A stretch of 64,000 nucleotides of DNA from Pseudomonas mandelii (GCF_006438925.1 NZ_RCZA01000007.1:251611-315610), one strand, 5' to 3'. Shown: positions 16,764-25,843, counted from the first letter of the stretch. The notes: generated by a model from the sequence alone, not told the origin. A program made the numbers and translations.

Positions 16764-18635
16764 TCAGAAGCGCTTGATCTCAGCCTCGCTTTCCAGCTGT
16801 TTGCGGTAGGCCGCAAAGTCTTGCTGGCCAATGCGCGAAGCGAGGAAGCGACGGTATTGAGCCTTCTCTTCTTCGGTCGGCGCAGCCGCTTCATTCACGC
16901 CGTTCAGACGCACAATCACCAGGCTACCATCGGCCAGGGTCACACTGCTGAAGGTCGGCTTGTCCTTGGCGGCGGGCTTCGGCATGCGGAACAGCGCCTG
17001 CAGCACGGTTGGGTCTACCCCTTCCTGGCCACGAGTAGCTGCCTGGGTCACTTTCCAGTTCTGGCCGTCGATCGCTTTGTCCAGCGGCGTTTTGCCATCG
17101 CGCAGGCTGACAATCAGCTCTTCAGCCTTGGTCTTGGCGGCGGCACTGGCGTGTTCCTTGGTCAATTGCGCACGAATACTTGCAGCAACGCTTTCCAGCG
17201 GCAGTTGCGCAGGCTTCAGGTGCTCTTTGGCGCGCAGCACGATCACGGTTTCCGGATCGAGCTCGATGGCGGTGCTGTTGGCACCCTCATCCAGCACTTC
17301 AGGGCTGAACGCAGCAGTAATCACGGCACGGTTGGCCGCAACACCTTCGCCACCTTCACGGCCGAACGGTTTGGACGTATGAACAGTGAGCTTCAGGTCC
17401 TGCGCCGGCTGAGCCAGATCGGAGGCTTCGAACGACGAGTCTTCCAGTTGCTTGGTCGCCTCGACGAAACGCTGCTCGACCTGCTGGGTTTTCAGTTCAT
17501 GGGTCAGCTTGTCTTTCAGGCTGGCGAGCGTCGGCACTTCAGGCGCTTCGACACCCAACAGCTTGATCAGGTGGAAACCGAAGTCGGTGCGGACCGGCGC
17601 CGAGACCTGATCCTTGGCCAGCGCATACAGCGCTGTTTCGAAGGCTGGATCGTAGACGCCAGGACCGGCATAGCCGAGGTCACCGCCGTTGTTCGCCGAA
17701 CCAGGATCCTGGGAGAACTCCTTGGCCAGAACTTCGAACTTCTCGCCTTTTGCCAGACGTGCCTGGATCTCTTCGATCTTGGCCTTGGCTTGCGCTTCGG
17801 TCACCTTGTCGTTCACTTCGATCAGAATGTGCGCGGCCCGGCGTTGTTCAGACAGGTTCGCGGTTTCTTTCTGATACGCAGCTTGCAGGTCTTCGTCCTT
17901 GACGCTGACCTGATCAAAGAAGGAAGCCTTCTTCAACTCCAGGTAATCAATGACCACCTGATCCGGCGTCATGAATTCCTTGGCGTGTTCGTCGTAGTAG
18001 GCTTTGACTTCATCGTCGGTCAGCTTCACAGCCGCCGGGTCAACCTTGACGTTCAGGGAAGCGAAGTCGCGGGTCTGTTTTTCCAGACGGGCGAATGCCA
18101 GAACCTGTGCATCGGTGACGAAACCACTACCTGCCAGACCAGCGCGCAACTGACCGATCAGCATTTCCTGAGCCAGCATCTGGCGGAATTGCATGCGGCT
18201 GTAACCGAGTTGGCGAATAACCTGGTCGAAACGCTCAGAGCTGAACTTGCCATCAACCTGGAATTCAGGCGTTTGCAGGATCACCTGGTCCAAAGCAGCT
18301 TCGGAAAATGCGAACTTCGATTTTTCTGCGCCTTGCAGCAGCAGCTTACGATCGATCAGGCCTTTGAGAGCCGATTCACGCAGCATTTTTTCGTCGAGCA
18401 AGGAAGCATCGAAATCCTTGCCCAGCTGTTGCATGAGCTGACGGCGTTGCATATCGACCGCCTGGCTCAGCTCGTTCTGGCTGATTTCTTCGCCATTGAC
18501 CTTGGCCGCATCATTTTTGTGCGTCGTGGCCTTGAAGATGGCGTCGAAACCGGTCAAAGCCATCAGTGCAACGATGACCCCGATAATGGTCTTGGCAATC
18601 CAGCCTTGTGAATTGTCCCTGATATTCTGCAGCAT
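16764..18635 (-). CDS. ppiD: Periplasmic chaperone / parvulin-like peptidyl-prolyl isomerase PpiD
   Basis: 623 residues. A single N-terminal membrane anchor (about 15-35, IAKTIIGVIVALMALTG) is followed by a SurA-N-like chaperone domain, then a parvulin domain around residues 265-360 (AAHILIEVND, GGDLGYAGPGV, FGFHLIKLLGV). PpiD binds proteins leaving the Sec translocon and helps fold outer-membrane and periplasmic clients. The isomerase domain keeps the GDLG and FGxH landmarks, although E. coli PpiD is reported to be nearly inactive. It follows hupB and lon as in other pseudomonads. Confidence 0.95.
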   Translation of the reverse strand: MLQNIRDNSQGWIAKTIIGVIVALMALTGFDAIFKATTHKNDAAKVNGEEISQNELSQAVDMQRRQLMQQLGKDFDASLLDEKMLRESALKGLIDRKLLLQGAEKSKFAFSEAALDQVILQTPEFQVDGKFSSERFDQVIRQLGYSRMQFRQMLAQEMLIGQLRAGLAGSGFVTDAQVLAFARLEKQTRDFASLNVKVDPAAVKLTDDEVKAYYDEHAKEFMTPDQVVIDYLELKKASFFDQVSVKDEDLQAAYQKETANLSEQRRAAHILIEVNDKVTEAQAKAKIEEIQARLAKGEKFEVLAKEFSQDPGSANNGGDLGYAGPGVYDPAFETALYALAKDQVSAPVRTDFGFHLIKLLGVEAPEVPTLASLKDKLTHELKTQQVEQRFVEATKQLEDSSFEASDLAQPAQDLKLTVHTSKPFGREGGEGVAANRAVITAAFSPEVLDEGANSTAIELDPETVIVLRAKEHLKPAQLPLESVAASIRAQLTKEHASAAAKTKAEELIVSLRDGKTPLDKAIDGQNWKVTQAATRGQEGVDPTVLQALFRMPKPAAKDKPTFSSVTLADGSLVIVRLNGVNEAAAPTEEEKAQYRRFLASRIGQQDFAAYRKQLESEAEIKRF

Positions 18636-18702
18636 GCGTCCCCCAGAAACGGTTGAACTTCAAAATTAGGCAACCGTGGAGCGTGGGTAGAATCCGGATA
18701 GA

Positions 18703-18731
18703 AGAAAGGCGCATCCGAGGATGCGCCTTCT
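18703..18731 (-). terminator. Terminator between the tRNA-like remnant and ppiD
   Basis: On the minus strand AAGGCGCATCC TC GGATGCGCCTTTCTT. It would end transcripts that carry hupB and the tRNA-like sequence, so ppiD probably has its own promoter in the 66 bp between. Confidence 0.8.
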
Positions 18732-18737
18732 CGTAAC

Positions 18738-18815
18738 TGGCGGAGCGGACCGATGACTCGAACTTGCGAGCCTCGGCGTCTCGAATCGGCGACTCGCCGA
18801 CTGGACTACCGCTCC
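18738..18815 (-). pseudogene. tRNA-Asp-like remnant, cloverleaf broken
   Basis: Read on the minus strand, this 78-nt stretch begins GGAGCGGTAGTCCAGTCGG and ends CGGTCCGCTCCGCCA. Both ends match bacterial tRNA-Asp: a perfect 7-bp acceptor stem (GGAGCGG with CCGCTCC), discriminator G, encoded CCA, the D-loop AGTCGG and the T-loop GTTCGAGTC. The inner arms do not pair. The anticodon region has CGCCG twice as a direct repeat instead of a stem, and the T-stem strands are not complementary. No GTC anticodon sits in a proper loop. A terminator follows, as after a real tRNA gene. I read it as a decayed tRNA-Asp copy; a functional unusual RNA is the alternative. Confidence 0.55.
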
Positions 18816-18868
18816 GCTGCCAGGTCAGGCATGACCCCGACCCGGATAGGCAAAAACCTGAATCGAAC

Positions 18869-19141
18869 TTAGTTGACAGCTTCTTTCAGTGCTTTACCGG
18901 CTTTGAAACCTGGTTTTTTGGCTGCTGCGATTTCCAGCGTCTTACCGGTCTGTGGGTTACGACCAATGCGAGCTGGACGATCAGTTACGGAGAAAGTACC
19001 GAAACCAACCAGAACAACAGAGTCACCAGCCTTGAGAGCGCCAGTGACGGATTCGATTACAGCGTCCAGCGCACGGCCAGCAGCAGCTTTCGGGATATCA
19101 GCGGATGCAGCGATAGCATCAATCAGTTCCGACTTGTTCAC
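18869..19141 (-). CDS. hupB: Nucleoid protein HU-beta
   Basis: 90 residues, the standard HU length. MNKSELIDAIAASADIPKAAAG forms the helical dimer core; GFGTFSVTDRPARIGRNP is the beta-arm region that wraps DNA, with the conserved RxxRNPQTG motif. It lies directly downstream of lon, the usual order in gamma-proteobacteria. It has its own 147-bp upstream gap. The tRNA-Asp-like remnant and a terminator follow it. Confidence 0.97.
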   Translation of the reverse strand: MNKSELIDAIAASADIPKAAAGRALDAVIESVTGALKAGDSVVLVGFGTFSVTDRPARIGRNPQTGKTLEIAAAKKPGFKAGKALKEAVN

Positions 19142-19227
19142 TCTAAGTCCCCTTATATCTATTTGAGTATGATTCTAAGTTTTTTGGTGAAAGCAAAAAC
19201 GAGTGCTGAATGGCCTACAGACACTTA

Positions 19228-19252
19228 AGAGCCGCTTTATAACAAGGGCTCT
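19228..19252 (-). terminator. Weak hairpin after lon
   Basis: AAGAGCC and GGCTCT(A) form a 6-bp stem around about 12 bases, 37 bp past the lon stop on the minus strand. It is short and has no T run, so termination here is uncertain. Confidence 0.35.
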
Positions 19253-19288
19253 AAAAAGCTGTCAACAAGCCACCCAGGCAAATGCGTA

Positions 19289-21685
19289 CTAATGCGTGCT
19301 AATTCTTTCCTTAGAGTCAGACTCGCGTTTTTCATCCTTTGCGACTATCTCTGGAGCTACATCTGGCAAGGGCTCCGGCGCGTATTGCAGCGCAATTTGC
19401 AGGACCTCGTCAATCCATTTAACCGGTTTAATCTGCAGATCTTGCTTGATATTGTCAGGAATTTCCTTCAGATCGCGTACGTTCTCTTCAGGAATGATCA
19501 CCGTCTTGATTCCGCCACGGTGAGCAGCGAGCAGTTTTTCTTTCAAACCACCAATCGCCAGCACCTGACCACGCAGCGTAATTTCGCCAGTCATGGCGAC
19601 GTCCGCGCGCACAGGGATCCCGGTCAATGCCGACACCAAAGCCGTGCACATGCCCACACCGGCGCTAGGGCCGTCCTTCGGGGTCGCCCCTTCCGGCATG
19701 TGGATATGCGTGTCGCGCTTCTCGTGGAAGTCCAGGGGAATCCCCAGGCTCTTCGCGCGACTGCGAACAACAGTCAGGGCCGCTGTGATCGATTCGACCA
19801 TGACGTCACCCAAGGAACCGGTCTTGATCAACTGGCCTTTACCCGGCACGACGGCGGCTTCGATAGTCAGCAATTCGCCACCCACCTGAGTCCACGCCAG
19901 CCCGGTGACCTGACCGATCTGATCCTGCGATTCGGCCAGACCATAGCGGAATTTGCGCACGCCCAGGAAGTGTTCCAGCATCTCGGCAGTGACCTTCACC
20001 GAGAAGCGCTTTTCCATTGCATGCTCTTTGACCGCCTTGCGGCAAACCTTGGCAATCTGGCGCTCCAGCCCACGTACACCGGCTTCGCGGGTGTAGTAGC
20101 GGATGATGTCGCGGATCGCTTCGGCGTCGAATTCCAGCTCGCCTTTTTTCAAACCGTTGGCAGTAATCTGCTTTGGCGAAAGGTATTTGACGGCGATGTT
20201 GATCTTTTCGTCTTCGGTGTAACCCGGCAGACGAATCACTTCCATCCGGTCCAGCAAGGCGGGTGGAATGTTCATGGAGTTCGAGGTGCAAAGGAACATC
20301 ACATCGGACAGGTCGTAGTCGACTTCCAGATAGTGATCGTTGAAGTTGTGGTTCTGCTCAGGGTCGAGCACTTCCAGCAACGCCGACGCCGGATCGCCAC
20401 GCATGTCGCTGCCCATTTTGTCGATTTCATCGAGCAGGAACAGCGGGTTGCGGACGCCCACTTTTGTCATCTTTTGAATCAATCTTCCTGGCATCGAACC
20501 GATATAAGTACGGCGATGACCACGAATTTCCGCTTCATCACGCACACCGCCGAGCGCCATGCGCACGAATTTGCGGTTGGTGGCGTGAGCAATTGACTCC
20601 GCCAGAGAGGTTTTACCCACTCCTGGAGGACCGACCAGGCACAACACCGGACCACGAATTTTCTTCACTCGCTTTTGCACGGCGAGGTATTCGAGGATCC
20701 GCTCTTTGACTTCTTCCAGACCATAGTGGTCTGCATCGAGTATGTCTTCAGCGCGCGCCAGATCCAGGCGAACTTTGCTCTGTGCCTTCCACGGCACCTG
20801 AACCAGCCAGTCAATATACGAGCGCACCACAGTCGCTTCCGCAGACATTGGCGACATTTGTTTTAACTTGTTCAGTTCACCCTGGGCTTTGGCCAAGGCG
20901 TCTTTCGGCAGACCGGCGGCATCGATGCGCTTTTTCAGCTCTTCAATTTCGTTGTGGCCTTCATCGCTGTCGCCGAGCTCTTTCTGAATGGCCTTCATCT
21001 GCTCATTCAGGTAGTACTCGCGCTGGCTGCGCTCCATTTGTTTTTTGACGCGACCACGAATGCGTTTTTCGACTTGCAGCAGGTCGATCTCGGCATCCAG
21101 CAACGCCAGAACGTGCTCGACCCGGGCAGACAAATCGATGATTTCGAGGATTTCCTGCTTCTGCTCGATCTTCAGGGCCATGTGTGCGGCCATGGTGTCG
21201 ACCAGGCGGCCTGGTTCGTCGATGCTGTTGAGCGACGACAGGACTTCAGCCGGGACTTTCTTGCCCAGTTGCACATATTGTTCGAACTGAGCCAGCAGGC
21301 TGCGTACGAACACTTCCGACTCGCGCTCTGGCGCGTCGACTTCGTCGATCAATGAGACTTCGGCGCGGCAGTGGCCGTCCACTTCGCTGAAACGCTCAAC
21401 GGCGCCCCGCTGCTCACCTTCGACCAAGACCTTGACCGTGCCGTCAGGCAGCTTGAGCAGCTGTAGAACGGTAGCAATGGTGCCTACGCGATAAAGTGCA
21501 TCTTCACCGGGATCGTCGTCAGCAGGGTTTCTCTGAGCCAGCAGAAGGATCTGCTTGTCGCCCGTCATCGCGGCCTCGAGGGCTTCGATGGATTTCTCGC
21601 GCCCCACGAACAGCGGGATAACCATGTGCGGATAAACCACAACATCACGCAATGGCAGGAGAGGCAATTCGATGGTTGTCTTCAT
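19289..21685 (-). CDS. lon: ATP-dependent protease Lon
   Basis: 798 residues. The N-terminal substrate-binding LON domain starts LPLLPLRDVVVYPHMVIPLFVGR, followed by a coiled-coil segment. The AAA+ module has Walker A GPPGVGKTSL and Walker B FLLDEIDKM. The C-terminal protease domain carries the Ser-Lys dyad (Ser in PKDGPSAGVGM near residue 680, Lys in GLKEKLLAAHRGG). Lon degrades misfolded and regulatory proteins. Start at 21685 gives the conserved MKTTIELP end; the 40-codon upstream extension is not family-like. A sigma32-like promoter lies about 60-90 bp upstream. Confidence 0.98.
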   Translation of the reverse strand: MKTTIELPLLPLRDVVVYPHMVIPLFVGREKSIEALEAAMTGDKQILLLAQRNPADDDPGEDALYRVGTIATVLQLLKLPDGTVKVLVEGEQRGAVERFSEVDGHCRAEVSLIDEVDAPERESEVFVRSLLAQFEQYVQLGKKVPAEVLSSLNSIDEPGRLVDTMAAHMALKIEQKQEILEIIDLSARVEHVLALLDAEIDLLQVEKRIRGRVKKQMERSQREYYLNEQMKAIQKELGDSDEGHNEIEELKKRIDAAGLPKDALAKAQGELNKLKQMSPMSAEATVVRSYIDWLVQVPWKAQSKVRLDLARAEDILDADHYGLEEVKERILEYLAVQKRVKKIRGPVLCLVGPPGVGKTSLAESIAHATNRKFVRMALGGVRDEAEIRGHRRTYIGSMPGRLIQKMTKVGVRNPLFLLDEIDKMGSDMRGDPASALLEVLDPEQNHNFNDHYLEVDYDLSDVMFLCTSNSMNIPPALLDRMEVIRLPGYTEDEKINIAVKYLSPKQITANGLKKGELEFDAEAIRDIIRYYTREAGVRGLERQIAKVCRKAVKEHAMEKRFSVKVTAEMLEHFLGVRKFRYGLAESQDQIGQVTGLAWTQVGGELLTIEAAVVPGKGQLIKTGSLGDVMVESITAALTVVRSRAKSLGIPLDFHEKRDTHIHMPEGATPKDGPSAGVGMCTALVSALTGIPVRADVAMTGEITLRGQVLAIGGLKEKLLAAHRGGIKTVIIPEENVRDLKEIPDNIKQDLQIKPVKWIDEVLQIALQYAPEPLPDVAPEIVAKDEKRESDSKERISTH

Positions 21686-21743
21686 GATTTCGCCTCTACG
21701 GCGGCCATAAGGCCGTAAACAGATGGAAGTGAGCTTGAAACCA

Positions 21744-21772
21744 AGATGGGGGCTACCTTCAAAAAAAACAAG
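21744..21772 (-). promoter_or_regulatory. Sigma32 (heat-shock) promoter candidate for lon
   Basis: On the minus strand CTTGTTT, a 14-bp spacer, then CCCCATCT. The sigma32 consensus is CTTGAAA, 13-14 bp, CCCCAT. It is placed between the clpX terminator and the lon start, as expected for a heat-shock lon gene. Confidence 0.6.
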
Positions 21773-21792
21773 CTTAAAGAAGGTGTTAAAAC

Positions 21793-21829
21793 GCGCAAAA
21801 AGCAAAGGGGCCCGAAGGCCCCTTCTTTA
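21793..21829 (-). terminator. Terminator after clpX
   Basis: Minus strand GAAGGGGCC TTCG GGCCCCTTTGC followed by a T run. It separates clpX from the lon promoter. Confidence 0.88.
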
Positions 21830-21846
21830 TTCCAGCAGCGTGACGC

Positions 21847-23130
21847 TTAGGCGTCTGGCGCTGCCTTGGCAGCCGGCTCACTGTTTTCGTAGATATACAG
21901 TGGCTTGGACTTGCCTTCTATAACGCTTTCGTCGATCACTACTTTACTCACCTCGGACTGCGAGGGAATTTCATACATAGTGTCGAGCAATACACCTTCG
22001 AGAATCGAACGCAGTCCACGGGCACCGGTTTTGCGTTCCAGGGCACGTTTGGCGACCGATTTCAGAGCGTCGGCCCGGAATTCCAGGTCCACACCTTCCA
22101 TCTCGAACAGCTTGGCATACTGTTTGGTCAGAGCATTTTTCGGCTCGGTGAGAATCTGCATCAACGCAGCCTCATCAAGCTCGTCCAGCGTGGCAAGTAC
22201 CGGCAGACGACCGACGAACTCCGGGATCAGACCGAACTTGACCAGATCGTCAGGCTCGACTTCACGCAGGGACTCACCGACTTTCTTGCCTTCTTCCTTG
22301 CTGCGCACTTCCGCGTTGAAACCGATGCCGCCCTTGGTGGAACGGTTTTGAATAACCTTTTCCAGACCGGAGAACGCACCACCGCAGATGAACAGGATGT
22401 TACGGGTGTCAACCTGAAGGAATTCCTGCTGCGGATGCTTGCGACCACCTTGAGGTGGAACGGAAGCGACCGTGCCTTCGATCAACTTGAGCAGGGCCTG
22501 CTGCACGCCTTCACCGGAAACGTCCCGGGTGATCGACGGGTTGTCAGACTTGCGCGAGATCTTGTCGATCTCATCGATGTAGACAATGCCCATTTGGGCC
22601 TTTTCTACGTCGTAATCGCACTTCTGTAGCAGCTTCTGAATGATGTTTTCGACATCTTCACCCACGTAACCTGCCTCGGTGAGGGTGGTTGCGTCGGCGA
22701 TGGTGAACGGAACGTTCAGCAAGCGGGCCAGTGTTTCGGCAAGCAGGGTTTTACCCGAGCCGGTCGGGCCGATCAGCAAAATGTTGCTCTTGCCGAGTTC
22801 GACATCGTCATTCTTTTTGTCACGCTGGTTCAGGCGCTTGTAGTGGTTGTACACCGCTACGGCCAGAACCTTTTTCGCACGCTCCTGACCAATCACGTAC
22901 TGATCAAGGATGCCGCTGATTTCTTTAGGCGAAGGCAATTTATGCGCGCTGCTTTCGGCCTGGGCTTCCTGCACCTCCTCACGGATGATGTCATTGCACA
23001 GGTCGACGCACTCGTCGCAGATAAAGACCGAGGGGCCGGCAATCAATTTGCGCACTTCATGCTGGCTTTTGCCACAGAAGGAGCAATAGAGCAGCTTGCC
23101 GTTGTCCTCGCCGTTGCGGGTGTCAGTCAT
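21847..23130 (-). CDS. clpX: ATP-dependent unfoldase ClpX
   Basis: 427 residues. The N-terminal zinc-binding domain has four Cys (LYCSFCGKSQ and FICDECVDLC). AAA+ motifs: Walker A GPTGSGKTLLAETLA, pore loop EAGYVGEDVEN, Walker B VYIDEIDKI, and the ClpP-docking IGF-type loop in GGIGFNAEV. ClpX unfolds tagged substrates and feeds them to ClpP encoded just upstream. Start at 23130 gives the conserved MTDTRNGED end; the gap to clpP is 112 bp. Confidence 0.98.
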   Translation of the reverse strand: MTDTRNGEDNGKLLYCSFCGKSQHEVRKLIAGPSVFICDECVDLCNDIIREEVQEAQAESSAHKLPSPKEISGILDQYVIGQERAKKVLAVAVYNHYKRLNQRDKKNDDVELGKSNILLIGPTGSGKTLLAETLARLLNVPFTIADATTLTEAGYVGEDVENIIQKLLQKCDYDVEKAQMGIVYIDEIDKISRKSDNPSITRDVSGEGVQQALLKLIEGTVASVPPQGGRKHPQQEFLQVDTRNILFICGGAFSGLEKVIQNRSTKGGIGFNAEVRSKEEGKKVGESLREVEPDDLVKFGLIPEFVGRLPVLATLDELDEAALMQILTEPKNALTKQYAKLFEMEGVDLEFRADALKSVAKRALERKTGARGLRSILEGVLLDTMYEIPSQSEVSKVVIDESVIEGKSKPLYIYENSEPAAKAAPDA

Positions 23131-23242
23131 TCGTTCGATCCAAATCCGATAGGCTTGCAACACAAGATGAAGGCTATTGCGGGCTTTTTCAAGCCCGCTA
23201 GTGATCAGACGCGCCGACCAAGCCTATTTTGAGCTGCTTATT

Positions 23243-23878
23243 TTAAGCGGGGCGCTGGCTGATCACTTCATCGATCAACCCGTATTCACGCGCTGCTTCT
23301 GCACTCATGAAATTATCGCGGTTGGTATCGCGCTCGATTTCTTCAAGAGTGTGCCCGCTATGCTTGGCCATCAGCGTGTTGAGACGCTCACGAATGAAGA
23401 GGATTTCCTTGGCATGGATTTCGATATCCGAAGCCTGGCCCTGGAAACCGCCCAATGGCTGGTGAATCATCACACGCGAGTTCGGCAGGCAGAAACGCTT
23501 GCCAGCAGCACCGGCCGTCAGCAGGAACGCACCCATGCTGCACGCCTGACCGATACAGGTGGTCGACACGTTTGGCTTGATGAACTGCATGGTGTCATAG
23601 ATCGACATGCCCGCCGTCACCGAACCGCCCGGGGAGTTGATATAGAGATGGATGTCCTTGTCCGGGTTTTCCGCTTCAAGGAACAGCAGTTGCGCACAGA
23701 TCAGGTTGGCCATGTAGTCCTCTACCGGGCCAACCAGAAAGATCACTCGCTCCTTGAGAAGGCGCGAGTAGATGTCATAGGCGCGCTCGCCACGAGCAGA
23801 CTGCTCGACAACCATCGGGACCAGGCCGCCTGCGGCCTGGATATCAGAGTTCTGCTGAATATACGAATTACGGAACAT
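23243..23878 (-). CDS. clpP: ATP-dependent Clp protease proteolytic subunit ClpP
   Basis: 211 residues. The serine protease triad is visible: Ser114 in IGQACSMGAFLL, His139 in RVMIHQPLGG and Asp188 in the DTNRDNF segment, each three residues beyond the E. coli precursor numbering. ClpP forms the barrel that degrades substrates delivered by ClpX or ClpA. A short N-terminal propeptide (about residues 1-17) is likely removed. It stands between tig and clpX in the usual order. Confidence 0.98.
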   Translation of the reverse strand: MFRNSYIQQNSDIQAAGGLVPMVVEQSARGERAYDIYSRLLKERVIFLVGPVEDYMANLICAQLLFLEAENPDKDIHLYINSPGGSVTAGMSIYDTMQFIKPNVSTTCIGQACSMGAFLLTAGAAGKRFCLPNSRVMIHQPLGGFQGQASDIEIHAKEILFIRERLNTLMAKHSGHTLEEIERDTNRDNFMSAEAAREYGLIDEVISQRPA

Positions 23879-23918
23879 GCTCTGCAGTCACTCCCAAATA
23901 GTTATGTCTTGAATACGC

Positions 23919-23946
23919 ATAAGCCAGCACGAAGGCTGGCTTATGG
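23919..23946 (-). terminator. Hairpin between tig and clpP
   Basis: CATAAGCCAGC ACGAAG GCTGGCTTATG, an 11-bp perfect stem. There is no long T run on the minus strand, so it may attenuate rather than fully stop tig transcription into clpP. Confidence 0.65.
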
Positions 23947-23971
23947 TGTGTACTTCTTACCGCAAAAACGA

Positions 23972-25282
23972 TCAGTCGGCTTGTGGAGCTTCTACCGGCT
24001 TGACTGCTTCTTCGTAAGAGACCGATTTGTCGGTCACGCTAGCTTTCTGCAGAACAGTATCCACAACTTGCTCTTCCAGCACAACCGAACGGACTTCGTT
24101 CAGTTGCTGGTCGTTCTTGTAGTACCAGGACACAACCTGCTCAGGCTCTTGGTAAGCCGAAGCCATTTCCTGAATCATTTCACGAACGCGGGCTTCGTCA
24201 GGCTTGAGGTCGAATTGCTTGACCACTTCAGCCACGATCAGACCCAGCACAACGCGACGCTTGGCTTGCTCTTCGAACAGCTCGGCCGGCAGTTGCTCAG
24301 GCTTGATGTTGCCACCGAACTGCTGAACAGCCTGCACGCGCAGACGGTCAACTTCGTTGGACAGCAGAGCCTTAGGCACTTCGATCGGGTTGGTGGCCAG
24401 CAGACCGTCCATTACCTGATTCTTGACCTTGGATTTGATCGCCTGACGCAGTTCACGCTCCATGTTCTTGCGAACTTCGGTGCGGAAGCCTTCCAGACCA
24501 GTTTCCTTGATGCCGAATTGAGCGAAGAATTCTTCGGTCAGTTCTGGCAGTTTTGGCTCGGAAACAGTGTTCACGGTTACGGTGAACTCAGCGGTTTTGC
24601 CTGCCAGGTCGAGGTTCTGATAGTCCTCTGGGAAGGTCAGGTTCAGAACGCGCTCTTCGCCGGCTTTAGCGCCAACCAGACCGTCTTCAAAACCAGGGAT
24701 CATGCGGCCGGAACCCAGAACCAGCTGAGTACCTTTGGCGGAACCGCCAGCGAACACTTCACCGTCGACCTTGCCAACGAAATCGATGTTCAGCTGGTCT
24801 TCGTTTTGAGCAGCACGATCGGCCACTTCGAAACGGGTGTTCTGCTTGCGCAGCACTTCCAGCATTTTGTCCAGATCGGCATCAGCCACGTCAGCGCTCA
24901 GGCGCTCAACCGCGATGCCTTCGAAACCGGCAACGGTGAACTCAGGGAACACTTCGAAAATCGCGACGTATTCCAGATCTTTGCCTGCTTCCAGCGATTT
25001 CGGCTCGATCGAAGGAGCGCCAGCCGGGTTCAGCTTCTGCTCAACGACAGCTTCGTAGAAAGAGGACTGGATCACGTCGCCGACCGCTTCCTGACGTGCA
25101 TCAGCACCAAAACGGCGCTTGATTTCACTCATTGGCACTTTGCCTGGACGGAAGCCAGCAATCTTGGCCTTTTGGGCAGTCTGCTGCAGACGCTTGTTGA
25201 CCTGAGTCTCGATGCGCTCAGCCGGCACGGTGATGCTCATGCGGCGCTCAAGAGCAGAAGTATTTTCAACAGAAACTTGCAT
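23972..25282 (-). CDS. tig: Trigger factor, ribosome-associated chaperone
   Basis: 436 residues. The N-terminal ribosome-binding domain contains the signature GFRPGKVPMSEIKRRFG around residue 45. The FKBP-like isomerase domain is residues about 160-245 (DGEVFAGGSAKG, MIPGFEDGLVGAKAGE). The helical C-terminal arms follow to the end. It binds the ribosome tunnel exit and shields nascent chains. Start at 25282 (MQVSVENTSALERR) is the conserved family end; the 21-codon extension is rejected. It heads the tig-clpP-clpX-lon-hupB-ppiD series. Confidence 0.97.
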   Translation of the reverse strand: MQVSVENTSALERRMSITVPAERIETQVNKRLQQTAQKAKIAGFRPGKVPMSEIKRRFGADARQEAVGDVIQSSFYEAVVEQKLNPAGAPSIEPKSLEAGKDLEYVAIFEVFPEFTVAGFEGIAVERLSADVADADLDKMLEVLRKQNTRFEVADRAAQNEDQLNIDFVGKVDGEVFAGGSAKGTQLVLGSGRMIPGFEDGLVGAKAGEERVLNLTFPEDYQNLDLAGKTAEFTVTVNTVSEPKLPELTEEFFAQFGIKETGLEGFRTEVRKNMERELRQAIKSKVKNQVMDGLLATNPIEVPKALLSNEVDRLRVQAVQQFGGNIKPEQLPAELFEEQAKRRVVLGLIVAEVVKQFDLKPDEARVREMIQEMASAYQEPEQVVSWYYKNDQQLNEVRSVVLEEQVVDTVLQKASVTDKSVSYEEAVKPVEAPQAD

Positions 25283-25642
25283 GGATATTCCTCGTTGCAC
25301 AGACGTTAGCCGGCCGTTTCCGACCCCAGAATCAAGGGCATGCATTCTAGTGGGTCAAACTCAAGAAGTCACCCTACTGAAAACGGGTAAAAAAGCAGCA
25401 GGCAATTTATAGGCGGGGACAAACGGTTGTGCCTCGCCCTGTTAGCAAATACAGCCAATCATGCCAAGACTCTGCACCAATCCTTCTATATATAGAAGGC
25501 ATCGGCAATCCATCCCTGACAGTCGACCCCACAAGGGGACCAACGGACGAATCAGCATCATCGAGAAACATAAATCCGACGATCCGAGCCGCCCTCTCGA
25601 CCCAGAACCTGCGGCCGCTTTGAAAATTCAGACTTCTAAAAC
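25283..25642. other. Gene-free stretch upstream of tig
   Basis: About 360 bp between tig and the tRNA terminator. Short ORFs here lack ribosome sites and family resemblance. It must contain the tig promoter, but no convincing -35/-10 pair could be singled out by eye. Confidence 0.5.
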
Positions 25643-25680
25643 AAAAACGGCGCAGCCCTTTTCAGGTGCTGCGCCGTTTT
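25643..25680. terminator. Bidirectional terminator after the tRNA cluster
   Basis: AAAACGGCGCAGC and GCTGCGCCGTTTT form a 13-bp stem with A and T runs, 25 bp beyond the 3' end of tRNA-Leu. Confidence 0.92.
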
Positions 25681-25704
25681 CTGCTATTAAATAGCTACTT
25701 GTAA

Positions 25705-25789
25705 TGGTGCGGACGGAGAGACTCGAACTCTCACACCTTGCGGCGCTGGAACCTAAATCCAGTGTGTCTACCAATTCCACCACATCCGC
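25705..25789 (-). tRNA. tRNA-Leu (anticodon UAG)
   Basis: 85 nt with encoded CCA. Acceptor GCGGATG pairs near-perfectly with CGTCCGC, with one G-T pair. The anticodon loop TTTAGGT within stem CTGGA/TCCAG gives anticodon TAG. A long variable arm (CGCCGCAAGGTGTG) and T-loop GTTCGAGTC fit a class II tRNA-Leu. Confidence 0.95.
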
Positions 25790-25803
25790 ATCAAGCTTTT
25801 AAA

Positions 25804-25838
25804 GCAAAGGCGCCAGACTGTTAATCTGGCGCCTTTCT
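25804..25838 (-). terminator. Hairpin between tRNA-His and tRNA-Leu
   Basis: AAAGGCGCCAGA and TCTGGCGCCTTT form a 12-bp stem followed on the minus strand by TTTG. It may terminate part of the transcripts or serve as a processing hairpin. Confidence 0.55.
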
Positions 25839-25843
25839 AAATA

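Noticed and set aside
16737..18611. Plus-strand ORF of 624 codons
   Set aside because: Antisense to ppiD, with shadow-type composition (Leu/Gln/Phe-rich).
23177..25309. Plus-strand ORF of 710 codons spanning clpP and tig
   Set aside because: Antisense shadow across two well-defined genes.
25283..25642. Small plus-strand ORFs at 25429-25694
   Set aside because: They overlap each other and the tRNA terminator, with no ribosome sites.
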